From Gammaproteobacteria bacterium (GTDB lineage Bacteria > Pseudomonadota > Gammaproteobacteria > Eutrophobiales > Eutrophobiaceae), in the NCBI GenBank assembly GCA_011772965.1, contig WVYN01000060.1:9993-52806 (forward strand): a DNA stretch of 42,814 nucleotides. Reading direction: 5' to 3'. Positions within the stretch are counted from its first letter, which is position 1. Each line of letters starts with the position of its first letter. The notes beneath the pieces were generated by a model that did not search any database, was not told the DNA's origin, and saw only the letters and a program-made list of their open reading frames with translations. The translations under genes were made by a program, and so were the position numbers. This document shows, piece after piece, positions 8,988-17,283 of this stretch.

Positions 8988-9006
8988 CCTGGTTAGCACA
9001 ACCAGG
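8988..9006 (+). other. Hairpin after dps, possible weak terminator or processing site
   Basis: CCTGGTT (8988-8994) and AACCAGG (9000-9006) form a perfect 7-bp stem with a 5-nt loop, 6 nt past the dps stop. There is no U-tract directly after it, so it may attenuate or protect the dps transcript rather than terminate it. Confidence 0.4.
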
Positions 9007-9084
9007 GCGGTTCCCCCGCCGCCCCGGTATTTTTACAGAATCTTTTAACCATTAACTTTTAACAAACTGCAGGAGTAATTGAAT

Positions 9085-9825
9085 ATGACAAATATGGAAG
9101 GAAAAAGAGTACCGGAAACGATATTCCGTACCCGTGTTGATCACGAGTGGGTGAATGTCAGCAGCAAGGATATTTTTGATGGCAAGACCGTCGCGGTGTT
9201 TTCACTGCCCGGCGCGTTTACACCGACCTGTTCTTCGACACACGTGCCGCGCTATAACCAGCTGGCACCGATTTTCAAAAAGTACGGCGTCGACGATATC
9301 GTTTGCATCTCGGTAAATGATGCTTTCGTGATGAACGAGTGGAAGGAAGCCCAGAAGGCCAGCCGCATTACTTTCATTCCCGATGGTAACGGTGAGTTTA
9401 CCGAGGGCATGGGCATGCTGGTCGAAAAAAACGACCTTGGCTTCGGCAAGCGTTCCTGGCGTTATTCCATGCTGGTGAAAGACGGCGTCGTCGAAAAAAT
9501 GTTTGTCGAACCTGAAGTTCCTGGCGACCCATTCCAGAATTCAAACGCCGATACCATGCTGGAATATCTAGCACCTAAGGCAGACAAGCCAATTGATGTG
9601 ACCGTGTTTTCCCGCAAGGGTTGCGTCTACTGTGCCAAGGCCAAGAGCCTGTTGCATGATGCCGGTATCGATTTTGAGGAACTGGTCCTCAACCAGGACT
9701 ATACCGACAACACTTTGCGGGCGGTTGCCAACGCAACCACCTACCCGCAGATCTTCATCAATGGTGAACACATTGGTGGTTCTGAAGACCTGGAGAAATG
9801 GATGGCCCCCAGGAAAGCTGCTTAA
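9085..9825 (+). CDS. Peroxiredoxin-glutaredoxin fusion (hybrid Prx5/Grx)
   Basis: 246 residues. An N-terminal Prx5-type peroxiredoxin domain (about 1-160) carries the peroxidatic Cys49 in [16 protein letters not shown]-terminal glutaredoxin domain (about 168-246) has the CVYC dithiol (Cys180/Cys183) and the [17 protein letters not shown] glutathione-binding segment. The fused glutaredoxin regenerates the peroxiredoxin with glutathione, so the protein should reduce H2O2 and alkyl peroxides in the cytoplasm. The ATG at 9085 is preferred over an in-frame TTG at 9079 because AGGAG (9071-9075) lies 9 nt before the ATG but only 3 nt before the TTG. It lies downstream of dps in the OxyR island. Confidence 0.94.
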   Translation: MTNMEGKRVPETIFRTRVDHEWVNVSSKDIFDGKTVAVFSLPGAFTPTCSSTHVPRYNQLAPIFKKYGVDDIVCISVNDAFVMNEWKEAQKASRITFIPDGNGEFTEGMGMLVEKNDLGFGKRSWRYSMLVKDGVVEKMFVEPEVPGDPFQNSNADTMLEYLAPKADKPIDVTVFSRKGCVYCAKAKSLLHDAGIDFEELVLNQDYTDNTLRAVANATTYPQIFINGEHIGGSEDLEKWMAPRKAA

Positions 9826-9850
9826 CCATCGAGGCAGCGTTGCAAAGACA

Positions 9851-9881
9851 ACGGCGGGGAATACCACCCCGCCGTTTTTTT
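9851..9881 (+). terminator. Rho-independent terminator
   Basis: A perfect 9-bp GC-rich stem (ACGGCGGGG at 9851-9859, CCCCGCCGT at 9867-9875) with a 7-nt loop is followed by seven T residues. It ends the dps/peroxiredoxin transcription unit. Confidence 0.92.
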
Positions 9882-9963
9882 GTGCCTTAAAAAAACAAAC
9901 TTCTTAAAGTCCAGGGATATCTCCTGCTAGAATTCGCCACTGAATTAAAGCTAAAGGATCATC

Positions 9964-10470
9964 ATGATGGAAAAACAATTCGAAAACATGCTGTTTAGCA
10001 TGCGCTGATTACTGGCACCGATTTACTTTGGCCTTTCACTGGCCTTGCTCGCCCTGGGTATCAAGTTCTTTCAGGAACTGTTTCATGTGTTCCCGATTAT
10101 TCTCAATATGTCGGAATCACAAATCGTACTTACCGTGCTGGCACTGGTGGACATCTCGCTGGTCGGGAGCCTCATTATCATGGTCATGCTGAGCGGCTAT
10201 GAAAATTTTGTTTCCAAGCTCGACGTAGATGAGGGAGCTGATAACCTGGGCTGGCTCGGGAAACTGGATGCCGGCAGTCTCAAGATCAAGGTGGCTGCCT
10301 CCATCGTTGCCATTTCATCCATCCACCTGTTACGGGCCTTCATGAATTTGCAGCAAATCGATAATGATAAACTGATGTGGTATGTGGTCTTTCACATGAC
10401 CTTTGTATTTTCTGCCCTGTTGCTCGGTTACCTGGACAAGATTGCCTTCGCCTCACACCGGGATCATTAA
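9964..10470 (+). pseudogene. yqhA: YqhA-family (UPF0114) membrane protein gene with in-frame TGA
   Basis: Translation from ATG 9964 (AAAGGA at 9953-9958, 5 nt upstream) gives 14 codons (MMEKQFENMLFSMR) and then TGA at 10006-10008. The same frame continues with [23 protein letters not shown] and runs to 10470, closely resembling E. coli YqhA, which as I recall it has [26 protein letters not shown]. The TGA therefore sits exactly where a Trp codon (TGG) is expected. The total would be 168 residues against 164 in E. coli, with all later conserved blocks intact ([32 protein letters not shown]). A restart at TTG 10045 would lose half of the first membrane helix. It is best read as a recent nonsense mutation, a sequencing error or, less likely, recoding. 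Confidence 0.85.
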
Positions 10471-10480
10471 GCAGTAATAA

Positions 10481-11665
10481 TCAACCGGCTTCACTCTCCG
10501 GCATGAAATTTTGCAGGAGATCGTTCAGGTAACGCTGCCCGGTCTCCGTCGGTTTGAGCGTGGCCAGGTCCCAGGTCAGCATACCCTTATTCTCGGCGTG
10601 CTTTAATTCAGCCTCGATCACACTGAGGGGCATGCCGGTCCGCTGCCTGAAGAGGTCGGGTGAAACACCCTGTGTCAATCGCAGGGCATTCATCATGAAT
10701 TCCAGCGACAGGTCAATGCGATACAGTTGCCTTTTTTCAGTAATGACATCTGTCGTACCGGCAAGCTGCATGTAGCGCTCCGGTAACCGGTGACGGGCAA
10801 AACGGGTAACGGTACCGGCAGAAACATCGGTCAACTTGCCATGGGCACCGGCACCCAGACCCAGGTAATCACCAAACTGCCAGTAATTGAGGTTATGCAG
10901 ACATTGTTGATCCGGTCTGGCGTAGGCAGAGATTTCATATTGTTGATAGCCTTGCCGGGCCATGAGTTCATCTCCCGCCTCCTGCATCTTATTAATGACA
11001 TCATCATCCGGTAATTTCGGCGGGCGGGCATAAAACACCGTATTGGGTTCAATGGTCAACTGGTAACGTGAAAGATGGGACGGTTCATGCGCAATTGCTG
11101 CCTCCAGATCCCGGAGTGAGTCGGCAACAGATTGCTCAGGCAAACCGTACATAAGATCTGTATTCAGCGATTCGAAGCCGGCTGCCTGTGCCAGGTCGAT
11201 GGCGGCATGGGCTTCGCTTGCCGTATGGATACGCCCAAGTTGCTGTAAGCGCGCATCGTTAAAGCTTTGTACACCAATGGAGAGACGATTGATGCCGAGA
11301 GCGCGAAAGGCTTTGAACTTGTCTGACTCGGCTGTGCCGGGATTGGCCTCCAGGGTTATTTCAATGTCGGGATAAAAATTAAGTCTTGCCCGTAAACCGG
11401 CCATGAGCTGTTCCATAGCCTTGACTGAAAACAGGCTGGGGGTGCCGCCGCCGATAAAAATGGTATTGATGCGACGGCCCCAGATACGCGGCAATTCCTG
11501 TTCCAGGTCACGGATCAGGGCATCGATATATTCAAACTGCCTGGTTTCATCCTGCCCGCCTTCATGCGAGTTGAAATCACAATAGGGACACTTGCGTACA
11601 CACCAGGGCAGGTGAATGTAAAGCGACAACGGTAAATTGTCATGGAATGTTAATAACGGTGTCAT
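10481..11665 (-). CDS. hemW: HemW-like radical SAM heme chaperone
   Basis: 394 residues from the preferred start. The radical-SAM cysteines are in WCVRKCPYC (CxxxCxxC, Cys22/26/29), followed by the family block IFIGGGTPSLF, NRLSIGVQSFND and a C-terminal HemW domain (LNYWQFGDYLGLGAGAHGK). Once annotated as oxygen-independent coproporphyrinogen oxidase, HemW is a heme-binding chaperone that inserts heme into targets such as respiratory enzymes. The frame extends 22 codons further to ATG 11731, which has GAGAGGA only 2 nt away, too close for good initiation. The Met at 11665 starts where HemW proteins usually begin. It follows rdgB on the same strand and converges on yqhA with a 10-nt gap. Confidence 0.9.
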   Translation of the reverse strand: MTPLLTFHDNLPLSLYIHLPWCVRKCPYCDFNSHEGGQDETRQFEYIDALIRDLEQELPRIWGRRINTIFIGGGTPSLFSVKAMEQLMAGLRARLNFYPDIEITLEANPGTAESDKFKAFRALGINRLSIGVQSFNDARLQQLGRIHTASEAHAAIDLAQAAGFESLNTDLMYGLPEQSVADSLRDLEAAIAHEPSHLSRYQLTIEPNTVFYARPPKLPDDDVINKMQEAGDELMARQGYQQYEISAYARPDQQCLHNLNYWQFGDYLGLGAGAHGKLTDVSAGTVTRFARHRLPERYMQLAGTTDVITEKRQLYRIDLSLEFMMNALRLTQGVSPDLFRQRTGMPLSVIEAELKHAENKGMLTWDLATLKPTETGQRYLNDLLQNFMPESEAG

Positions 11666-11769
11666 GGGAGTGGGAGAGTATAAACCTTCCCTGTAGTTCC
11701 GGGTAAATTCCCCAAAAAGCAATCTTTGCATTGTCCTCTCTTATCCCGGGGAAGGGATTTGAGAGTTTC

Positions 11770-12372
11770 CTAGAATTCCAGCTTGAGGAGGTTGACCAAC
11801 CGACGCAAGGCCTTGCCGCGATGACTGAGGTTGTTCTTGTGCTCGGGTGACAGTTCCGCCGAAGTACACAGGTTATCCGGTAAATAAAATATGGGATCAT
11901 AGCCAAATCCGTTTTCCCCCCGCGGTTCGGTAACCGCAATCCCCTGCCAGATGCCCTGGGCAATCAGAGGGACGGGATCCTCGGCATGACGCATGTAGAC
12001 CATGACACAGACAAACTGTGCCTCACGCTGATTTTCGGGCAGCGGCCGAATGTCTTCAATCAACTTTTTAAGGTTAGCTTCATCCGTTGCACCTTCCCCT
12101 GCATACCGGGCCGAGTAAATTCCCGGACGGCCATTCAGGGCCGGCAGTTCGATACCGGAATCATCGGCAATGGCCGGCAGGCCCGTCAACCGTGAGGCAT
12201 TTCGTGCCTTGAGGATGGCATTCTCGACAAAACTCAGTCCCGTCTCCTCGATCTCGGGGACCTTGAGTTCGGACTGGGAGATGATCTCGATGGATTCGCG
12301 AGACAGCATTTCGCTGATCTCCCGAACCTTGCCCGGGTTATTACTGGCCAGGACAATCCGGTGTTCAGACAA
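11770..12372 (-). CDS. rdgB: RdgB/HAM1 dITP/XTP pyrophosphatase
   Basis: This enzyme hydrolyses dITP, XTP and dXTP to monophosphates, removing deaminated purines from the nucleotide pool. The family signature ASNNPGKVREI is at the N-terminus, followed by ETGLSFVENAILKAR, AIADDSGIEL and FGYDPIFYLPD. The frame is open far upstream inside rph, but the homologous protein starts at SEHRIVLASNN. The best start is TTG (complement of 12370-12372), one nucleotide after the rph stop, giving 200 residues, close to the usual 197. No strong ribosome site is seen, so translation is probably coupled to rph. Confidence 0.92.
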   Translation of the reverse strand: MSEHRIVLASNNPGKVREISEMLSRESIEIISQSELKVPEIEETGLSFVENAILKARNASRLTGLPAIADDSGIELPALNGRPGIYSARYAGEGATDEANLKKLIEDIRPLPENQREAQFVCVMVYMRHAEDPVPLIAQGIWQGIAVTEPRGENGFGYDPIFYLPDNLCTSAELSPEHKNNLSHRGKALRRLVNLLKLEF

Positions 12373-12373
12373 T

Positions 12374-13090
12374 TCAGTTTCCGAGTGCCTGATGTTGCAT
12401 GTTAAACAACTGGTTGATTCCCAGCCTGGCAAGTCCCAGCATGCTATTGAGTTCATCCATGCTGAAAGGATGGCCCTCCGCTGTCCCCTGGACCTCAATG
12501 AATTCACCATTGTCATTCATGACGATGTTCATATCGGTTTCAGCGCTGGCGTCTTCCTCATAATCCAGGTCCAGGACCGGTATCCCGTCGCAGACACCCA
12601 CCGAGATCGAGGCAACCGCCGCCAGCACGGGGTCTTGAGCGAGCGTGCCCTGGTCTCTCAGGCATTGGACAGCATCCCTCAAGGCCACATAGGCGCCCGT
12701 GATCGAAGCCGTGCGGGTTCCGCCATCGGCCTGAATGACATCACAATCCAGGGTAATGGTGCGTTCACCCAGGGCTTTCAGATCCACTACTGCCCGCAGG
12801 GCGCGACCAATGAGTCGCTGGATTTCCATGGTCCGCCCACCCTGCCGGTTCTGCGAGGCCTCGCGGCGCATGCGTTGACCGGTGGAGCGTGGCAACATCC
12901 CGTATTCCGCGGTGAGCCAGCCTTGTTCCTTGCCCTTGAGAAAGCTGGGGACACGATCTTCAATACTCGCATTACAGATAACCCGGGTCCTGCCAAACTC
13001 GATCAGGACCGAACCCTCGGCATGACAAGTGTAATGTCGGGTGATCTTGATATCACGTAATTGATCCGGTGCTCTGCCGCTGGGTCGCAT
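12374..13090 (-). CDS. rph: Ribonuclease PH
   Basis: 238 residues, the normal length. RNase PH is a phosphate-dependent 3'-5' exonuclease that trims tRNA 3' ends. Recognisable blocks are [14 protein letters not shown] at the start, [50 protein letters not shown], and the [19 protein letters not shown] active-site segment. The start is ATG 13090, preceded by GGAGGGAAGG; the frame upstream to 13312 overlaps the divergent yicC and is not used. It heads a minus-strand rph-rdgB-hemW cluster. Confidence 0.96.
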   Translation of the reverse strand: MRPSGRAPDQLRDIKITRHYTCHAEGSVLIEFGRTRVICNASIEDRVPSFLKGKEQGWLTAEYGMLPRSTGQRMRREASQNRQGGRTMEIQRLIGRALRAVVDLKALGERTITLDCDVIQADGGTRTASITGAYVALRDAVQCLRDQGTLAQDPVLAAVASISVGVCDGIPVLDLDYEEDASAETDMNIVMNDNGEFIEVQGTAEGHPFSMDELNSMLGLARLGINQLFNMQHQALGN

Positions 13091-13229
13091 ACCTTCCCTC
13101 CAGGTAAAAAAGCGCGGATTATAGCCTAAACCATCGGGCAGTGTATTTGCCTCCATGGTGAGACGCGTTAGTATTACGCCCCACTCCGCTTTCGCAGTAA
13201 ACAAGAACAACAATACTAGAGGATTGACC

Positions 13230-14096
13230 ATGATTACCAGCATGACCGCCTTCGGGCGTACGGAAGAGACCGGAGATGCCGGACATGTCATCTGGGAAAT
13301 CAAAACCGTCAATCATCGCTACCTCGAGATCAACCTGCGCTTTCCTGATGAACTGCGAATGCTGGAAACTGCCGTTCGTGAAACCATCAGCCAGCGTATC
13401 AGCCGTGGCAAGGTGGACTGTAACCTGCGATATGAACCGACCATAACCGAAGACAATGGCCTGCCTGTTAATGAATCGCTGGTCAAGGGTCTGCTTGATG
13501 TAACTGACCAGATTGCCGGACGTATTTCCCGCGCTATTGCTGTCAATCCAATCGATATCCTGCGCTGGCCCGGGGTGATCGAATATGAATCACCGGACCC
13601 GGAACAGGTGGCTGGCCCGTTACTGGCGCAACTGGAAAAGACCCTGGACCGGGTGCTGGAGACCCGACAGGCAGAGGGCAGCAAACTCAGGAAGATGATC
13701 CTGGAACGTTGCCAGGCTGCGGAGAAAATTGTCGCTGACATCAAGCAACGACTACCGGAAATCATCCAGGGGGTAAGGGAACGCCTGCAGACACGGGCCG
13801 CTGAAATGAAGGTTGAAGTGGACCCGGAACGACTGGAACAGGAGATCGTCTTGCTGGCACAAAAATATGATGTCGCCGAGGAGATGGACCGCCTGGAAAC
13901 CCACCTGTTTGAAGTGGAGCGCGTGCTGGATCGCGATGAACCCGTGGGCCGGCGGCTGGATTTTTTGATGCAGGAACTGAACCGTGAGGCCAATACCCTC
14001 GGTTCCAAGGCCGTGCATTATGATTGCAGCGCGGCCTCGGTTGAACTCAAGGTACTGATCGAGCAGATGCGCGAACAGATACAGAATATTGAATAA
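13230..14096 (+). CDS. yicC: YicC-family endoribonuclease
   Basis: 288 residues. The N-terminus ITSMTAFGR...[13 protein letters not shown] and the C-terminus [19 protein letters not shown] are diagnostic of YicC. E. coli YicC is reported to be an endoribonuclease that acts with PNPase on small RNAs such as RyhB. A long charged helical section occupies the middle. The ATG at 13230 has AGAGGA 7 nt upstream and is preferred over the in-frame ATG 13155. It is divergent from rph, and its stop is 1 nt before the gmk ATG, so the two are coupled. Confidence 0.93.
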   Translation: MITSMTAFGRTEETGDAGHVIWEIKTVNHRYLEINLRFPDELRMLETAVRETISQRISRGKVDCNLRYEPTITEDNGLPVNESLVKGLLDVTDQIAGRISRAIAVNPIDILRWPGVIEYESPDPEQVAGPLLAQLEKTLDRVLETRQAEGSKLRKMILERCQAAEKIVADIKQRLPEIIQGVRERLQTRAAEMKVEVDPERLEQEIVLLAQKYDVAEEMDRLETHLFEVERVLDRDEPVGRRLDFLMQELNREANTLGSKAVHYDCSAASVELKVLIEQMREQIQNIE

Positions 14097-14097
14097 C

Positions 14098-14727
14098 ATG
14101 CCCGGCACCTTATTTATCATCTCCGCGGCATCGGGTACCGGCAAGACCACGCTGGTCAGAAAACTCTGTGCCGAAGTGCCGGACCTGCAGGTATCGATTT
14201 CCTATACCACCCGGCCGCAACGCACCGGCGAGGTCGAGGGCGTGGACTATTTCTTTGTCAGTGAAGAGAGGTTCAGCGAGATGGTCAATGAGAACGCCTT
14301 CCTCGAACATGAAATTGTGTTCAGCTATCGTTATGGGACCCCGCGGGCCTGGGTCGAGAGCCAGATGAATAATGGCAAGGACATCATCCTGGAAATTGAC
14401 TGGCAGGGTGCGCGCGACATCAAGGCCCTGTTCCCAGATTGTGTCAGTATTTTTATTCTGCCACCGAGCCTGGAGGAGTTGGAAAAGCGCCTGCGGCTCC
14501 GGAAACGCGAGGATGCGGCCACAATCCAGGAGCGCCTTGACGCGGCCCTGGAAGAGATATCCCACTATGAGCTGTTCGATTATCTGGTCATGAACGATTG
14601 CCTGGAAAAGGCCCTGGCGGAGCTGACCGACCTTATCAGGTCGACACGGAAAAATGAGCGCTATCGGGGCCCGGATCACCTGGATTTGGCCAGACAATTG
14701 ATGACAGAGGGTGATGATATTCAGTAG
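14098..14727 (+). CDS. gmk: Guanylate kinase
   Basis: 209 residues. It phosphorylates GMP to GDP with ATP, and so feeds both GTP and (p)ppGpp pools. The P-loop ASGTGKTT (residues 11-18) is near the N-terminus; GMP-binding residues are in SYTTRPQRTGEVEGVDYFFV, and the lid region RLRLRKREDAATIQERL follows. The ATG at 14098 overlaps nothing and sits 1 nt after the yicC stop; a TTG at 14089 in frame is less likely. It is followed by rpoZ and spoT, a classical order. Confidence 0.96.
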   Translation: MPGTLFIISAASGTGKTTLVRKLCAEVPDLQVSISYTTRPQRTGEVEGVDYFFVSEERFSEMVNENAFLEHEIVFSYRYGTPRAWVESQMNNGKDIILEIDWQGARDIKALFPDCVSIFILPPSLEELEKRLRLRKREDAATIQERLDAALEEISHYELFDYLVMNDCLEKALAELTDLIRSTRKNERYRGPDHLDLARQLMTEGDDIQ

Positions 14728-14772
14728 AATGGCCGACCTTCAGTAACTCAGAGAGAATCAAAGAGGACAAAC

Positions 14773-15039
14773 ATGGCCCGATTGACCGTTGAAGATTGCC
14801 TGGAATATGTTGATAACCGCTATGACCTGGTCATTCTGGCCGCCAGACGCGCCCGCCATATTGTGTTTGGCTCTGAACCCCTGGTCGAAGAAGAGAATGA
14901 CAAACCGACTGTCCTCGCCTTGCGGGAAATCGCCGACGGCCTGGTGACATCGGAGAATATCGACAAGATCAACAAACCCGAAGACCTGCTGGATGATCTG
15001 GAAGGGGAAGAAAGCATTAACTTTCCCGAAAACGAATAA
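14773..15039 (+). CDS. rpoZ: RNA polymerase omega subunit
   Basis: 88 residues beginning [20 protein letters not shown], with the RRAR...ALREIADG core of omega. Omega helps beta-prime fold and forms part of the ppGpp site 1 in proteobacteria, fitting its position just before spoT. AGAGGA lies 8 nt before the ATG. A strong terminator follows at 15046-15072, so spoT probably has its own promoter as well as any read-through. Confidence 0.97.
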   Translation: MARLTVEDCLEYVDNRYDLVILAARRARHIVFGSEPLVEEENDKPTVLALREIADGLVTSENIDKINKPEDLLDDLEGEESINFPENE

Positions 15040-15045
15040 ATACGC

Positions 15046-15072
15046 ATCCCGCCCCAAAGGCGGGATTTTTTT
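15046..15072 (+). terminator. Rho-independent terminator after rpoZ
   Basis: ATCCCGCC (15046-15053) and GGCGGGAT (15059-15066) form a perfect 8-bp stem with a 5-nt loop, followed by a run of seven T residues. It lies 7 nt past the rpoZ stop. Confidence 0.9.
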
Positions 15073-15162
15073 ATCCCCGCCCGGCAATTCCCCGGATTGT
15101 CGGCACCACACCCGGATTTCAATGTTATATTGAATATATACATCTGAAATTGTTGAGTAAGT

Positions 15163-17283
15163 ATGCAGGGACTGAATGATCTTCTGAAAAAAATCCGCAC
15201 CTATCTGCCTAATGACCAGGTGGAGGAAGTGCACAATGCCTACCTGTTTGGTGCCGAGGCGCACGAGGGCCAGCATCGCGTCAGTGGTGAACCCTATATT
15301 TATCATCCCCTGGAAGTTGCCTACATCCTTGCTGATATGCATATGGATCACCAAACACTGATCGCGGCGCTGCTGCATGATGTGATCGAGGACACCGATA
15401 CTGCGAAAAAAGAAATCAGCAAGCGATTCGGAAAGAGTGTTGCGGAACTGGTGGACGGGGTCAGCAAGCTCACCCAGGTAACCTTTGACAGCGTGGAACA
15501 GGCCCAGGCCCATAACTTCCGGAAGATGTTAATGGCCATGAGCAATGACATCCGTGTGATCCTGGTGAAGCTCGCTGATCGTCTGCATAACATGCGCACA
15601 CTGGGTGCCCTGCCCCCGGACAAACGTCGACGCATCGCCCGTGAGACGCTGGAGATCTATGTGCCGATTGCCCAGCGCCTGGGGCTCAACACTATCCGCC
15701 TGGAACTTGAAGAACTGGGATTCACCACGCTTTATCCCATGCGTCACCGAATTCTGGTAGAACAGGTCAACAAGGCCCGCGGCCATCGAAAGGAAGTGAT
15801 CGACAAGATCCGCAATGCCCTGCGCCGTCGCTTGCGCCAGGAAAAGATTCCCGCAAAGATCTATGGCAGAGAAAAACATCTGTATGGTATTTACCAGAAG
15901 ATGTGGGAGAACCACCTGTCATTCAATGATGTCTATGATGTGTATGCCTTTCGCATTATCGTTGATTCGGTCAATACCTGTTACCAGGTAGTAGGCACCG
16001 TACATAACCTCTATCGTCCGGTCCCGGGCAAGTTCAAGGATTACATCGCCATTCCTAAGGCCAACGGTTACCAGTCGCTGCATACCGTGCTTTTCGGTCC
16101 GTTTGGCGTGCCGATTGAAATCCAGATACGTACTCACGAAATGAATGACGTTGCTGAAGATGGAATTGCCGCGCACTGGTTATACAAATCGGAAAGCAGG
16201 GGTGATCGCAGCGGTGCGCATAAACGGGCACGCGAATGGTTGCAAAGTATTATTGAGATGCAACAGACCGCAGGGAATCCTGAAGAGTTTCTGGAAAATG
16301 TGAAAGTTGATCTGTTTCCGGACGCGGTTTATGCCTTTACCCCCAAGGGGCGCATTATAGAATTACCGCGCGGCGCAACGGCGGTGGACTTCGCCTATGC
16401 GATTCATACCAATCTGGGCAATTCCTGTACCGGGGCACGCATTAACCGCCGGCTGGCTCCACTAAGCACCCAGCTCACCTCGGGACAAACGGTCGAGATC
16501 ATCAAGTCACCAGGCGCACAGCCAAATCCGGCCTGGTTGAATTTCGTAATCACGGCCCGGGCCCGTTCCAATATCCGGCATTACCTGAAAAACATGAAGG
16601 CCAACGAGGCCGTTGCCCTGGGCAGACGCATGCTCAACCGGCAACTGGAACTCCTGAACAAGCGGTATGTGGATCTGGAACACGAACAGATTGATCATGT
16701 GCTGGCGGAATACAAAATGGACTCAGAAGATGAATTGCTACGTGATATTGGACTCGGTAACCGTCTCGCCCCGCTGATTGCCAGAAAACTGACGCTGAAT
16801 GGTGAAGATATCCTGGTGAAAGAGGAGGATTCACGGGATTCCTCTGCCCCATTGCAGATCAAGGGGACGGAAGGCATGGTCGTCAGCTTTCCCAAGTGCT
16901 GTTATCCAATTCCCGGCGACCCCATCATCGGCTTTGCCAGCGCCGGTCGCGGCATTGTGATTCATACACAAACCTGCAAGAACATCGCCGAGTATCGCAA
17001 TCACCCGGAGAAGTGGATTAATGTGAAATGGGAAGACCACATTGACCGTATCTTCCCCACCCTGCTGCGAATGAATGCAATCAATCAGCGCGGAGTGCTG
17101 GCTACCGTGGCCTCTGCCATATCCGATCAGGAAGCCAACATTATAAACGTTGACATCAAGGACAAGGGTGACCGCTATACCAAGCTGGAATTTGTGGTTG
17201 AGGTCCGTAACCGCAAACACCTCGCCGATGTCATGCGGCGGCTGCGCGGTATCAAGAACGTATCAAATATCTCCAGGCGTTAA
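15163..17283 (+). CDS. spoT: Bifunctional (p)ppGpp synthetase/hydrolase SpoT
   Basis: 706 residues with the full long-RSH order. An HD hydrolase domain (HHPLEVAY-like segment near 48, catalytic His72-Asp73 in LLHDVIEDT) comes first. The synthetase domain (about 230-340) contains PGKFKDYIAIPKANGYQSLH, followed by TGS (about 385-445, FTPKGRIIELPRGATAVDFAY). A helical/zinc-finger part with KCCYPIPGDPIIG and a C-terminal ACT domain (about 630-706) complete it. The hydrolase motif is intact and the synthetase loop is the basic K-F-K-D type seen in bifunctional enzymes, not the acidic ExDD of RelA. It makes and degrades the stringent alarmone. Its stop overlaps the stop of the convergent Rieske gene. 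Confidence 0.96.
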   Translation: MQGLNDLLKKIRTYLPNDQVEEVHNAYLFGAEAHEGQHRVSGEPYIYHPLEVAYILADMHMDHQTLIAALLHDVIEDTDTAKKEISKRFGKSVAELVDGVSKLTQVTFDSVEQAQAHNFRKMLMAMSNDIRVILVKLADRLHNMRTLGALPPDKRRRIARETLEIYVPIAQRLGLNTIRLELEELGFTTLYPMRHRILVEQVNKARGHRKEVIDKIRNALRRRLRQEKIPAKIYGREKHLYGIYQKMWENHLSFNDVYDVYAFRIIVDSVNTCYQVVGTVHNLYRPVPGKFKDYIAIPKANGYQSLHTVLFGPFGVPIEIQIRTHEMNDVAEDGIAAHWLYKSESRGDRSGAHKRAREWLQSIIEMQQTAGNPEEFLENVKVDLFPDAVYAFTPKGRIIELPRGATAVDFAYAIHTNLGNSCTGARINRRLAPLSTQLTSGQTVEIIKSPGAQPNPAWLNFVITARARSNIRHYLKNMKANEAVALGRRMLNRQLELLNKRYVDLEHEQIDHVLAEYKMDSEDELLRDIGLGNRLAPLIARKLTLNGEDILVKEEDSRDSSAPLQIKGTEGMVVSFPKCCYPIPGDPIIGFASAGRGIVIHTQTCKNIAEYRNHPEKWINVKWEDHIDRIFPTLLRMNAINQRGVLATVASAISDQEANIINVDIKDKGDRYTKLEFVVEVRNRKHLADVMRRLRGIKNVSNISRR

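Noticed and set aside
9079-9084. TTG start for the peroxiredoxin-glutaredoxin gene
   Set aside because: AGGAG would be only 3 nt away, too close; the ATG at 9085 has proper spacing.
10006-10008. TGA as a selenocysteine or programmed read-through codon
   Set aside because: The family has Trp here, not Cys; the following base is T rather than the leaky C; and no obvious SECIS hairpin starts after the TGA. A nonsense mutation or base error is simpler.
12373-12516. Upstream extension of the rdgB frame
   Set aside because: It lies inside rph, is not homologous to RdgB, and the conserved protein begins at the TTG just after the rph stop.
13091-13312. Upstream extension of the rph frame, and of yicC from 13155
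   Set aside because: Known proteins start at MRPSGR and [10 protein letters not shown], each with a good ribosome site; the extensions overlap each other on opposite strands.
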